Origin: an uncultured Clostridia bacterium
Lineage (GTDB): Bacteria; Bacillota; Clostridia; Lachnospirales; Lachnospiraceae
Reading direction: 5' to 3'
Length of the DNA: 5,765 nucleotides
Assembly: GCA_946620335.1 (NCBI GenBank)
Contig: CAMONF010000212.1
Span: forward strand, 1-5,765
Shown here: positions 1-5,597 of the stretch, piece by piece
How positions within the stretch are numbered: the first letter of the stretch is position 1
Layout of the letters: each line of letters begins with the position of its first letter
Notes under the pieces: generated by a model
Database searches by the model: none
What the model saw: the letters and a program-made list of their open reading frames with translations, nothing else
What the model was told of the DNA's origin: nothing
Translations under genes and position numbers: made by a program

Positions 1-92
1 ATGACCACCAGGCCGCCCAGCTCGTAGAGGACGGAGACGGCGCCGCTCTGGTCGGGGGCGAAGGGGGTCAGGTATTTTCTGAGACCTTTCAT
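1..92 (-). CDS. Nitrogenase component 1-like protein, second subunit (5' end only)
   Basis: Only the first 30 codons are in the window; the gene runs off the left edge. The start ATG (92-90) overlaps the TGA of the preceding gene as ATGA, and a strong AAGGAGG site (99-105) lies six bases upstream, inside the end of that gene, so translational coupling is likely. The visible N-terminus begins MKGLRKYLTPFAPDQSGAVS and continues into a hydrophobic LYELGGLVV stretch. From memory this resembles the N-terminus of nitrogenase component 1-like (NifD/NifK/NifE superfamily) proteins of Clostridia, in which a cysteine-containing glycine-rich motif follows directly. Position after a NifH-like and a first component 1-like gene fits the second subunit of a heteromeric catalytic component. 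The start is secure; the family call is inferred from a short stretch and from context. Confidence 0.65.
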   Translation of the reverse strand, partial: MKGLRKYLTPFAPDQSGAVSVLYELGGLVV

Positions 93-1594
93 TTGACGCC
101 TCCTTCCTGGGCGGTGGGGGCGGCTGTCGCGCCCGAGAGAGGGCAATCCGCCGGGGACTGGCAAGTGTCGGCTTCGGCTGTCGCGCTCTGGACCGGGCAA
201 TCCGCCAGGGACTGGCAAGTGTCGGCTTCGGCTGTCGCGCTCTGGACCGGGCAATCCGCCGGGGACTCGCCGGAGGCGAAATCGGAATGCGGCATGTCTT
301 TATTTCCCGCAGCTTCAAGCACGCTGGTCAGCCCCTTGAGAAGAGCGGTCAGCCCGCGGAAGCCGTAGGGCTGGACGTCGGAGTTCCAGGGCAGGCAGGG
401 GCATTCGGGGTGATAGAAGCCGGCGTCCTTGCCGATGGTGACGTCGCAGGCGACGTCCGGCTCGTAGAAGATCATGGTGGGCTCGGTGTTGGCGTAGATC
501 CGCGTGTCCGGCGAGAGGTCGGCCAGGTAGCGGATGTAGACCATATTTTCGTCGGTGACGGTGGCGAAGACCTCGGCGACCTGGAAGCCGAAGCGGACCA
601 GGGCTAGGGCCAGCTCGAAGGCGTCGCCGTTCGTGCACTCGCCGACGGAGAAGGTCAGGGCGCCGAAGCGGTCCCGGAAGGCGTGGACGGCGGCTTTGGC
701 CTCCTCAAAATAGGGCGCGTCGTCGAAGGTCACGCCAAGCGCGGCCCCCAGCGCCTCGTACTGCCTGTGGATCCTGTCCGGCTCGTAGAAGCGGGTCAGC
801 TCGATGGACGGAATCTGCAGGTCCTTCTCGAAGACCTCCGCCGCCCGGCGGGCCTCCGGATTTAAGACCAGGTTGAAATTGGCCTCGGCCATGGTCAGGA
901 AGTCGTCGAAATCCCGGCAGCGGGAAATCTCGCGCACGGTCCGGATCCCGATGGAGGAGAGGAGCTCGTAGAGTTCGCTGTCATCCATGAGCGGGGCGAA
1001 GAAGCCCAGGAGGTTGACGGCTCTGGGGTCCTTTTTGCGCGGCGCGAGCATGGTGTAGAGGGACTCGCGGACGTGGACCATGGGCGGCTTTCTGCCTTCG
1101 CGGGTCAGCGCGTACATGTAGCAGGGGCGGACGTGGATGCCGCATTCCGCCTCGGCCTTCCGGCAGATCCGCTCCATGTCGGTGCCCAGGAGGGCGTCGG
1201 TGCAGGTGATACAGATCATGACCAGGGAGGGCTTTGGGGTGGTCGTCTCCGCGATCTCGCGGACCGCGTCGGGTATCTTTTTCAAATGACGACCTGTCAC
1301 GATATCCGTCTCGTCCATATTCAAATAGAAGAAACGGCCCTCGTAGGCTTTCATTTCCGAGACCAGGGAGGTGTTGCGGCCACAGCAGCCCGGGGCTACC
1401 AGGAGCATGACCGATCCCGCGATGGCCAATCCGGCACGCTTTACGCCGAAGCCCTCGGCGCCGGGGGAGTTGAAGGCCAGCGTCGCCGGGGAGGAGTAAA
1501 TGAGGTGCCTGGAGAGGACGAACTCGTCCGGCAATTCGCTGATTTCCCGGGATGCGATGTCGCCGGCTGTGTAGTAGACTGGCTGTTTTTTCAT
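89..1594 (-). CDS. Nitrogenase component 1-like protein (NifD/NifE-type oxidoreductase subunit)
   Basis: This 501-residue protein belongs by its motifs to the nitrogenase component 1 superfamily (NifD/K, NifE/N, BchN/B, CfbD, MarD/K), cytoplasmic metalloproteins that receive electrons from a NifH-type Fe protein. Visible motifs are SPGAEGFG (43-50), APGCCG (68-72, Cys70/Cys71) and CITCTDALLGTD (128-139, Cys128/Cys131). The last resembles the third cluster-ligand region of NifD (CPVGLIGDD). Near the end, HPECPCLPWNSDVQPYGFRG (395-414) resembles the NifD segment that carries the FeMo-co histidine (HSWDYSGPYHGYDG), but no histidine sits at the equivalent point and two cysteines (398, 400) lie nearby, so a standard FeMo-cofactor site is unlikely. 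Residues from about 440 onward are an unusual repeat tail. The start has a good GGAGG site (1599-1603), and ATGA overlaps link both neighbours. The superfamily call is firm; substrate and exact subgroup are unknown. Confidence 0.85.
   Translation of the reverse strand: MKKQPVYYTAGDIASREISELPDEFVLSRHLIYSSPATLAFNSPGAEGFGVKRAGLAIAGSVMLLVAPGCCGRNTSLVSEMKAYEGRFFYLNMDETDIVTGRHLKKIPDAVREIAETTTPKPSLVMICITCTDALLGTDMERICRKAEAECGIHVRPCYMYALTREGRKPPMVHVRESLYTMLAPRKKDPRAVNLLGFFAPLMDDSELYELLSSIGIRTVREISRCRDFDDFLTMAEANFNLVLNPEARRAAEVFEKDLQIPSIELTRFYEPDRIHRQYEALGAALGVTFDDAPYFEEAKAAVHAFRDRFGALTFSVGECTNGDAFELALALVRFGFQVAEVFATVTDENMVYIRYLADLSPDTRIYANTEPTMIFYEPDVACDVTIGKDAGFYHPECPCLPWNSDVQPYGFRGLTALLKGLTSVLEAAGNKDMPHSDFASGESPADCPVQSATAEADTCQSLADCPVQSATAEADTCQSPADCPLSGATAAPTAQEGGVK
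104..265 (-). repeat. In-frame 54-bp tandem repeat encoding a Cys/Ala-rich C-terminal tail
   Basis: Two complete 54-base units (212-265 and 158-211) differ at a single base, at 207 versus 261, which changes Pro445 to Leu463. A third degenerate unit follows at 104-157 and keeps the first and middle parts of the sequence. Each unit encodes 18 residues of the pattern SPADCPVQSATAEADTCQ, covering residues 444-461, 462-479 and a diverged 480-497. The unit length is a multiple of three, so copy-number change would lengthen or shorten the protein without shifting the frame or disturbing the downstream ribosome site at 99-105. The two near-identical units point to recent duplication by slippage or unequal recombination. 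Confidence 0.93.
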
Positions 1595-2343
1595 GCTTCC
1601 TCCAGAAGTCTGGCGGCCAGATCCAGGAATACCCGGCTGACCGGCAGGGTGGGATCGCCTTCGATGACCGTCATGCCCTGGTCCTCGAAGCGGATGATGT
1701 CGTCAGAGCGGGGAATCTCCCCGACGATGCGGAGACCATTGGCGTCGGCGAAGGCCTGGACCTTCTCCGTCTCCCGCTCCACGTTCCTGTGGTTCAAAAT
1801 GACGCCCTCGACCCGGGCGTAGCTTCTGTCCTCGAAGTTCTTGACGGCCCGGTTGATGTTGCCGGCCGCGTAGAGGGCCATTTTCTCGCCGGAGGTGACG
1901 ATGAGGACCTTCTCGGCGTAGCCCTCGCGGATCGGAGCCGCGAAGCCGCCGCAGACCACGTCGCCAAGAACGTCGTAGAGGACCACGTCAGGCTGCCAGG
2001 TATCGAAGAGGGCCAGGTCCTCCAGGAGCTGGAAGGTGGCGATGATGCCGCGGCCCGCGCAGCCAAGCCCCGGGGTGGGACCGCCGGTCTCGATGCAGAG
2101 GACGCCGCCGAAGCCGACCCGGGAGATCTCGGAGAGGTCCTCCGGATCCCGGTCGTGGTCCCGCATGTAGTCCATGACAGGTGTGAGGGGCTCGCCGCCC
2201 AGAAGGTTGATGGTGGAATCGGCCTTGGGGTCGCAGCCGATCTGGATGACCCGCTTGCCAAGCTGTGAGAAGGCCGCGGCGAGATTGCCCGTCACGGTGG
2301 ATTTGCCGATACCGCCTTTGCCGTAGATCGCGATTTTGAGCAT
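1591..2343 (-). CDS. NifH-like ATP-dependent Fe protein (nitrogenase reductase homologue)
   Basis: This protein is a NifH/BchL/CfbC-family homodimeric 4Fe-4S ATPase that passes electrons to a component 1 partner. Diagnostic elements are all present: P-loop GKGGIGKST (8-16) with Lys9 and Lys14, switch I DPKADST (38-44), the cluster-ligand motif GLGCAGRG (92-99) with Cys95 and the arginine that is ADP-ribosylated in true NifH (Arg98), and switch II DVLGDVVCGG (124-133) with second ligand Cys131. At 250 residues it is about 40 shorter than typical NifH (around 290), lacking the extended C-terminus. It is first in its operon, with GGAG at 2353-2356 nine bases before the ATG, and its stop overlaps the next start as ATGA. 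No cofactor-assembly genes are visible, so nitrogen fixation is not implied. It could serve another reductase, as CfbC and MarH do. Family is near certain; function is open. Confidence 0.93.
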   Translation of the reverse strand: MLKIAIYGKGGIGKSTVTGNLAAAFSQLGKRVIQIGCDPKADSTINLLGGEPLTPVMDYMRDHDRDPEDLSEISRVGFGGVLCIETGGPTPGLGCAGRGIIATFQLLEDLALFDTWQPDVVLYDVLGDVVCGGFAAPIREGYAEKVLIVTSGEKMALYAAGNINRAVKNFEDRSYARVEGVILNHRNVERETEKVQAFADANGLRIVGEIPRSDDIIRFEDQGMTVIEGDPTLPVSRVFLDLAARLLEEA

Positions 2344-2382
2344 GCTTTTTAACTCCGTTCCGTTGATGATGGTATTTCGAAT

Positions 2383-2405
2383 GCGGCCCCTGTGGGCCGC
2401 TTTTT
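2383..2405 (+). terminator. Intrinsic terminator-like hairpin, plus-strand sense
   Basis: A perfect 7-bp GC stem GCGGCCC / GGGCCGC (2383-2389 and 2394-2400) with a CTGT loop is followed by TTTTT, the form of an intrinsic terminator read on the plus strand. No plus-strand gene lies upstream, so its termination role would be limited to antisense transcripts. On the minus strand the same stem sits about 40 bases before the NifH-like start codon, in the mRNA leader, without a following U tract. Confidence 0.5.
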
Positions 2406-2409
2406 ACAT

Positions 2410-2439
2410 AAAAATAAACCCCTGCCGGATGGGCAGGGG
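2410..2439 (-). terminator. Terminator-like hairpin in the leader of the NifH-like operon (possible attenuator)
   Basis: Read on the minus strand, CCCCTGCC (2439-2432) pairs perfectly with GGCAGGGG (2426-2419) around a five-base loop and is followed at once by TTTATTTTT (2418-2410), a convincing intrinsic terminator. It lies about 75 bases upstream of the NifH-like ATG, with no complete minus-strand gene before it in this intergenic region. It could end a lost upstream gene or attenuate the operon. CAGGGG occurs again in the next hairpin (complement of 2387-2392), so the 5' arm CCCCTG could pair with either copy. That alternative pairing is suggestive but unproven. Confidence 0.55.
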
Positions 2440-2470
2440 CATAGTTCTTCCTAAATAAAAAAGTAATTCT

Positions 2471-2518
2471 TTATGTGCGCGATTCCCGCTCGGAAAATAC
2501 CTTGCCGTCATAGCTCAT
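2471..2518 (-). other. Possible 15-codon leader peptide or gene remnant
   Basis: A short minus-strand reading frame starts at ATG 2518-2516 and ends at TAA 2473-2471, encoding MSYDGKVFSERESRT. It has no good ribosome site: AGG abuts the ATG. The beginning MSYDGKVF resembles, from memory, the N-terminus of a small conserved Firmicute protein (N-acetylglutamate synthase-like), so it may be a decayed remnant whose own terminator is the hairpin about 30 bases downstream. A regulatory leader peptide is the other option. Both are weakly supported. Confidence 0.2.
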
Positions 2519-2529
2519 CCTGTGGGAGG

Positions 2530-2559
2530 AGCGTAACATGGGAGGGGGGAGTTAGTCAA
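2530..2559 (-). promoter_or_regulatory. Candidate promoter for the NifH-like operon
   Basis: On the minus strand TTGACT (2559-2554) is followed after 18 bases by TACGCT (2535-2530), preceded by TG in extended -10 position. The -35 is good but the -10 matches consensus only in part. A start near 2523 would give a leader of about 180 bases containing both hairpins. The site lies next to the palindromic repeat cluster, and its GGAGCGTA complement recurs beside the repeat cluster at the right end of the window. Confidence 0.35.
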
Positions 2560-2562
2560 CTG

Positions 2563-2753
2563 AAACTGGGAATCAGGGACGGTTCCTTTTCCCACTTTTA
2601 TTTTTGTAGTGGGGAAGGAAAATGGGAATCAGGGACGGTTCCTTTTCCCACTTTTCATTTTTGAAAAGTGGGAAAAGGAACCGTCCCTGATTCCCATTTT
2701 CCCTCTTTACCTTCTTGAAAAGTGGGAAAAGGAACCGTCCCTGATTCCCAGTT
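2563..2753. repeat. Palindromic repeat cluster 1 (four units, REP/BIME-like)
   Basis: Four copies of a 33-base core lie here. The core is TGGGAATCAGGGACGGTTCC followed by TTTTCCCACTTTT. Two copies are forward (2567-2599, 2623-2655) and two reverse (2664-2696, 2718-2750), making a nested inverted repeat. The inner pair forms a continuous perfect stem of about 41 bp (2617-2657 with 2662-2702) around a TTTT loop. All four cores are identical. Such clustered palindromes between genes match REP/BIME elements mobilised by RAYT (Y1/IS200-like) transposases, and GGGACGGTTC is a core I associate with that class in Firmicutes; that family link is from memory. The cluster separates the divergent nif-like operon from the kinase-MATE operon and could form cruciforms or strong RNA hairpins. 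Confidence 0.93.
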
Positions 2754-2759
2754 TCCCTC

Positions 2760-2788
2760 TTGCACTTTCCCCCACAACCATGTATAAC
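2760..2788 (+). promoter_or_regulatory. Sigma-A type promoter for the kinase-like/MATE operon
   Basis: TTGCAC (2760-2765) is separated by exactly 17 bases from TATAAC (2783-2788), five of six matches to the -10 consensus. Transcription would start near 2795, giving a leader of about 38 bases before the ATG at 2833, with GGAG at 2823-2826. The -35 begins only seven bases after the last repeat unit, so the repeat cluster forms the upstream edge of the promoter. Confidence 0.7.
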
Positions 2789-2832
2789 TACATCTGTTGC
2801 TCTGATTTTAGTTCCGGAAAAAGGAGAAATAT

Positions 2833-3471
2833 ATGCGCATCATCACCATCAGCCGCCAGTTCGGCAGCGGCGGGCGCGAGCTGGGAGAGCGCCTGGCCCG
2901 GAAGCTGGGCTGGGATTACTATGATAAGGAAATTATTGAGACCCTGGCGGAGAGGCACGACATGGATGAGGCCTTTGTGCGGGAGGTCTTATCGCGCCAT
3001 GGCTGGCATCACGTGCAGCTCACATATCGCCACAGCTTTTCACAGCTGATGGTCGATTCCTCCATGCGGACGCAGGTGCTGCTGAAGGAGAGTGAGATCA
3101 TTCGGGAAATTGCCGAGGCGGGGCATGACTGTGTCATCGTGGGACGGGACGCGGATGTCATTTTACAGGACTACGACCCCTTCCGCATGCTGGTGTGCTC
3201 GGACGAGGAGGCCCGGCTTGCGCGGTGCATGAAGCACGAGGACAAGAAGGCCCCGGATGAGCGGCTTTCTCAGAAGGAGGTCCTCCGGAACATCCGCAGG
3301 ATTGATAAGAACCGGAGAAGGACCCGGGAGATCCTGACGGGGAAGAGCAGCGACGACCACAGCGCATTTGATTTGATAGTCAATGCCTCCGGCAGGGACC
3401 TGAAAAAGCTTTCTGCTGCCCTGGCGGAATTCTCACTACACTGGTTCGAGGACAAGACGGATGAAACGTAA
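2833..3471 (+). CDS. Cytidylate kinase-like family protein
   Basis: This 212-residue cytoplasmic protein matches the cytidylate kinase-like family (Cytidylate_kin2 type), P-loop proteins related to CMP kinase whose substrate is generally not established. The N-terminus IITISRQFGSGGRELGERLA (3-22) is the family's characteristic glycine-rich nucleotide-binding loop, in which the usual Lys-Ser/Thr is replaced by Arg-Glu. VIVGRDADVIL (101-111) and the basic helix IRRIDKNRRRTREIL (154-168) followed by a FDLIVNAS strand (179-186) correspond to the NMP-binding and lid regions. GGAG at 2823-2826 supports the ATG at 2833. The stop lies inside the MATE gene (11-base overlap), so the two are co-transcribed and probably translationally coupled. 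It is not the housekeeping Cmk, which is slightly longer and has a standard Walker A. The family is secure; the substrate is unknown. Confidence 0.85.
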   Translation: MRIITISRQFGSGGRELGERLARKLGWDYYDKEIIETLAERHDMDEAFVREVLSRHGWHHVQLTYRHSFSQLMVDSSMRTQVLLKESEIIREIAEAGHDCVIVGRDADVILQDYDPFRMLVCSDEEARLARCMKHEDKKAPDERLSQKEVLRNIRRIDKNRRRTREILTGKSSDDHSAFDLIVNASGRDLKKLSAALAEFSLHWFEDKTDET

Positions 3472-4825
3472 ACACACAGCCGTCCTCCTGACAGAGGGCG
3501 TTATCTGGAAACAGCTGATTCTTTTCTTCCTGCCGATCGCGGCAGGCACCTGCATTCAACAGCTCTATAATACCGTGGACGGCCTGATCGTCGGGCGCTT
3601 CGTCGGCACGGCGGCCCTGGCGGCGGTCGGCGGCAGCGCTGCCCAGATCATCAACCTCCTGATCGGATTTTTCGTGGCCGCCACGGCCGGCGCTTCGGTG
3701 GTCATCGCCCAGATCTACGGGGCGGGCCGCACCGAGGACGTGCAAAATGCCGCCGGCAACGCCATCGCGGTCTTCGCCCTCATCGGGTGCGTCCTGACCG
3801 TCATCGGCCTGATCGCCTCCCCGGCCATGCTGATGCTGCTGCAGACGCCGGCGGATACCCTGGAGGGGTCCACCCTTTACCTCAGGATTTATTTCCTGGG
3901 TGTGCCCTGCATTTTGATCCTCAACATGGAGTCCAACATGCTCCGGTCCGTCGGCGACTCCTTCGGGCCCTTTGTCTTCATGGTGGCAGGCTGCGTCACC
4001 AACATTGTGCTGGACCTCCTTTTCGTCGTCGTCTTTAAATGGGGAATCGCCGGCGTCGCCATCGCGACCGTCTTCTCCCAGGTGGTCAATATGGTCCTGC
4101 TCACGGTCCGCCTGGTCCGGACAAAGGAGCGCTACCGCTTAAGCTTCCGGAACATTCGGCTCAAAGGCGTCTACCTCGCCAACATGCTCCGGCTGGGCAT
4201 TCCGTCCGGACTGCAGGCCTCCATGTACGCTGTCTCCAATATGATCATCCAGATCGGCGTCAACTCCCTGGGAACTGTCGTGGTCGCTTCCTGGGCCATG
4301 ACCTCCAAGACGGACGGCATCTTCTGGGCCGTCAGCAATGCCCTGGGCGCCGCCATCACCAGCTTCATCGGCCAGAATATGGGCGCCGGCAAGCGGAATC
4401 GGGCGCAGGAAGGCGTGCGGCAGGGTCTCATTTTACATGCGTTCATCACCGTGGTCATCAGCTCCCTGATCATCCTGGCGGCCAAGCCCATGCTCCGCAT
4501 ACTGACCGCAGACCCGGCGGTGCAGGATACGACCTACCAGATCATGATGTATTTCGTGCCCTACTATTTCCTCTGGACCATCATCGAGGTCCTCTCCGCG
4601 GTGCTGCGCGGCGCCGGAGATACCATGCGGCCCTTCCTCATCATAAGCCTTGGCATCTGCGTCTTCCGAATCGTCTGGATCGGGACGCTCTTCCTCCGCT
4701 TCCACACCCTCTTCGTGCTCTGCATGAGCTACCTGGCGTCCTGGTTCGTGACGGACGTGGCCATGGTCATTTATTATAGGAAGGGAAAATGGATGGACCG
4801 GAGCCGGCAGATCCTGGAGCGATAA
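3461..4825 (+). CDS. MATE family efflux transporter
   Basis: This is a 454-residue integral membrane protein of the multidrug and toxin extrusion (MATE) family, which exports cationic drugs or metabolites in exchange for Na+ or H+. Length and pattern fit the usual twelve helices in two six-helix lobes. The first helix region carries QQLYNTVDGLIVGRFVGTAALAAVG (33-57), the family's N-lobe signature with the acidic Asp40 thought to take part in ion coupling. The pseudo-symmetric motifs MLRSVGDS (160-167) and VLRGAGDT (381-388) mark the equivalent points of the two lobes, and SFIGQNMGAGKRNRA (301-315) is the C-lobe loop motif. The start overlaps the kinase-like gene, with GAGGA at 3448-3452 eight bases upstream. 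A TetR-family gene converges on it, a common arrangement for a regulated exporter. The cargo cannot be read from sequence. Confidence 0.93.
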   Translation: MKRKHTAVLLTEGVIWKQLILFFLPIAAGTCIQQLYNTVDGLIVGRFVGTAALAAVGGSAAQIINLLIGFFVAATAGASVVIAQIYGAGRTEDVQNAAGNAIAVFALIGCVLTVIGLIASPAMLMLLQTPADTLEGSTLYLRIYFLGVPCILILNMESNMLRSVGDSFGPFVFMVAGCVTNIVLDLLFVVVFKWGIAGVAIATVFSQVVNMVLLTVRLVRTKERYRLSFRNIRLKGVYLANMLRLGIPSGLQASMYAVSNMIIQIGVNSLGTVVVASWAMTSKTDGIFWAVSNALGAAITSFIGQNMGAGKRNRAQEGVRQGLILHAFITVVISSLIILAAKPMLRILTADPAVQDTTYQIMMYFVPYYFLWTIIEVLSAVLRGAGDTMRPFLIISLGICVFRIVWIGTLFLRFHTLFVLCMSYLASWFVTDVAMVIYYRKGKWMDRSRQILER

Positions 4826-4830
4826 GCCGG

Positions 4831-4924
4831 AAATGGGAAACTGGGAATCAGGGACGGTTCCTTTTCCCACTTTTCATTTTTGAAAAGTGGGAAAAGGAAC
4901 CGTCCCTGATTCCCATTTCTGGCT
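4831..4924. repeat. Palindromic repeat cluster 2 (one inverted pair)
   Basis: One forward core (4842-4874) and one reverse core (4883-4915), both identical to the cores in cluster 1, form a 35-bp perfect stem with a TTTT loop. The outer flanks GCCGGAAATGGGA and TCCCATTTCTGGC also pair almost fully once an eight-base AACTGGGA duplication on the left is looped out. The hairpin fills nearly the whole 109-base gap between the convergent MATE and TetR genes. It may act as a bidirectional transcript end or an RNA-processing site, although neither side carries a proper U tract. Confidence 0.9.
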
Positions 4925-4934
4925 CGCTGTCAGC

Positions 4935-5468
4935 TCAAAGGCGCTTCAACAGCTTTTCCAGACCGGGCCGTATCTGCTCGTAGTCAGTCCGCTCATCCGC
5001 GCCGAAGCGGAGAATGAGCTCGGCCAGAAAGGCGGGAAGAGAAGGCTCTTCTTCCACCTGGTCTTCAGGCATGGACGCACGGATGTATCCGGTCAGTTCC
5101 CGCAACAGCGTGACGTGGTACTGGGAGAGCAGGAGCTTGGTTTCCGGCTGCTGACCGTATTCCCGCCAGGCAGAGCTGTAACGGATGGAAAAATCCCGCA
5201 TGATATCAAAGAGGGCTTTCAGGACCTCCTCGGGAGTCTGATCCCTGCCGGACTCCCGGAATTCCTGGATTCTGGCGTTCCAGTCCTCCTCTATGACGCC
5301 CGAGGCCAGCTCGAGCTTCGAGGGATAGTAGTTGTAAATGGTGCCGACCCCGATCTTCAGCGCACCGGCGACGCGCCGGACCGTCAGGGCCGGGTACCCC
5401 TCTGTGGTCAGGATCCGTCTGGCTTCTTCCAGAATATTCTCTTTCAGATTCTCGATGATTTTTGGCAT
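4935..5468 (-). CDS. TetR/AcrR family transcriptional regulator
   Basis: This 177-residue protein has an N-terminal TetR-type DNA-binding domain: MPKIIENLKENILEEARRIL (helix 1), then a helix-turn-helix LTVRRVAGALKIGVGTIYNYYPSK (about 28-51) with the near-invariant GTIYNYYPSK end. Residues beyond about 55 form a helical ligand-binding domain that I cannot assign to a subfamily. I chose the ATG at 5468-5466 because MPKIIENLKE is a standard TetR beginning. The frame stays open upstream to a GTG at 5573, but that extension looks like untranslated leader. The ribosome site is weak: GGAAAGG (5489-5483) lies 14 bases from the ATG. The gene converges on the kinase-MATE operon and is the natural candidate regulator of the exporter, by analogy with many TetR-efflux pairs, though it does not share a promoter with it. 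Family certain; target inferred. Confidence 0.92.
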   Translation of the reverse strand: MPKIIENLKENILEEARRILTTEGYPALTVRRVAGALKIGVGTIYNYYPSKLELASGVIEEDWNARIQEFRESGRDQTPEEVLKALFDIMRDFSIRYSSAWREYGQQPETKLLLSQYHVTLLRELTGYIRASMPEDQVEEEPSLPAFLAELILRFGADERTDYEQIRPGLEKLLKRL

Positions 5469-5485
5469 ATGCGGACGTATTACCT

Positions 5486-5584
5486 TTCCGGTGGTTCCGG
5501 TCCTGGAAATAAAAACAAGGACATTTACTTGGCAGCCCTCGCGTACATACCTGGGCCGAAGGCCGGGCAGCACGGAACCGGTGG
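5486..5584. promoter_or_regulatory. Leader of the TetR gene with repeated TTCCGGT/GGAACC motifs (possible operator)
   Basis: The roughly 120-base leader contains a direct repeat TTCCGGTGGTTCCGGT (5486-5501) and, near the predicted transcription start, CGGAACCGGTGG (5573-5584). GGTTCCG (5493-5499) and CGGAACC (5573-5579) are inverted copies, so they could pair in the RNA or serve as a split operator for autoregulation. A GC-rich hairpin with a GGCC-GAA-GGCC core lies between them (around 5551-5570). The motifs are visible; the regulatory role is speculation. Confidence 0.3.
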
Positions 5585-5597
5585 ATAAATATGTAAG

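Noticed and set aside
1073..2268. Long plus-strand open frames (1073-1822 and 1552-2268) opposite the nif-like genes
   Set aside because: They are antisense to two genes with clear conserved motifs, overlap each other, lack credible ribosome sites and encode low-complexity G/D/V-rich sequence typical of GC-rich antisense frames.
1..2343. A nitrogen-fixation (nif) operon
   Set aside because: The Fe-protein and component 1 folds are shared with several non-nitrogenase reductases, no cofactor assembly genes are present and the cofactor-histidine motif is not conserved, so nif gene names were withheld.
2563..2753. CRISPR array
   Set aside because: The repeats alternate in orientation, form palindromes with short related spacers, and lack the regular 30-40 base unique spacers of an array; no cas gene is visible.
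2473..3049. Small plus-strand frames running through repeat cluster 1 (2473-2664, 2609-3049)
   Set aside because: They are translations of the palindromic repeats, and the second overlaps the well-supported kinase-like gene in another frame.
4842..4915. Classical intrinsic terminator for the MATE and TetR genes
   Set aside because: The stem is very strong but is not followed by a U tract on either strand, so it is recorded as a repeat with a possible transcript-end role only.
5469..5573. Extended start (GTG at 5573) for the TetR protein
   Set aside because: The extra 35 residues resemble nothing in the family and have no ribosome site, and the start at 5468 gives a standard TetR N-terminus.
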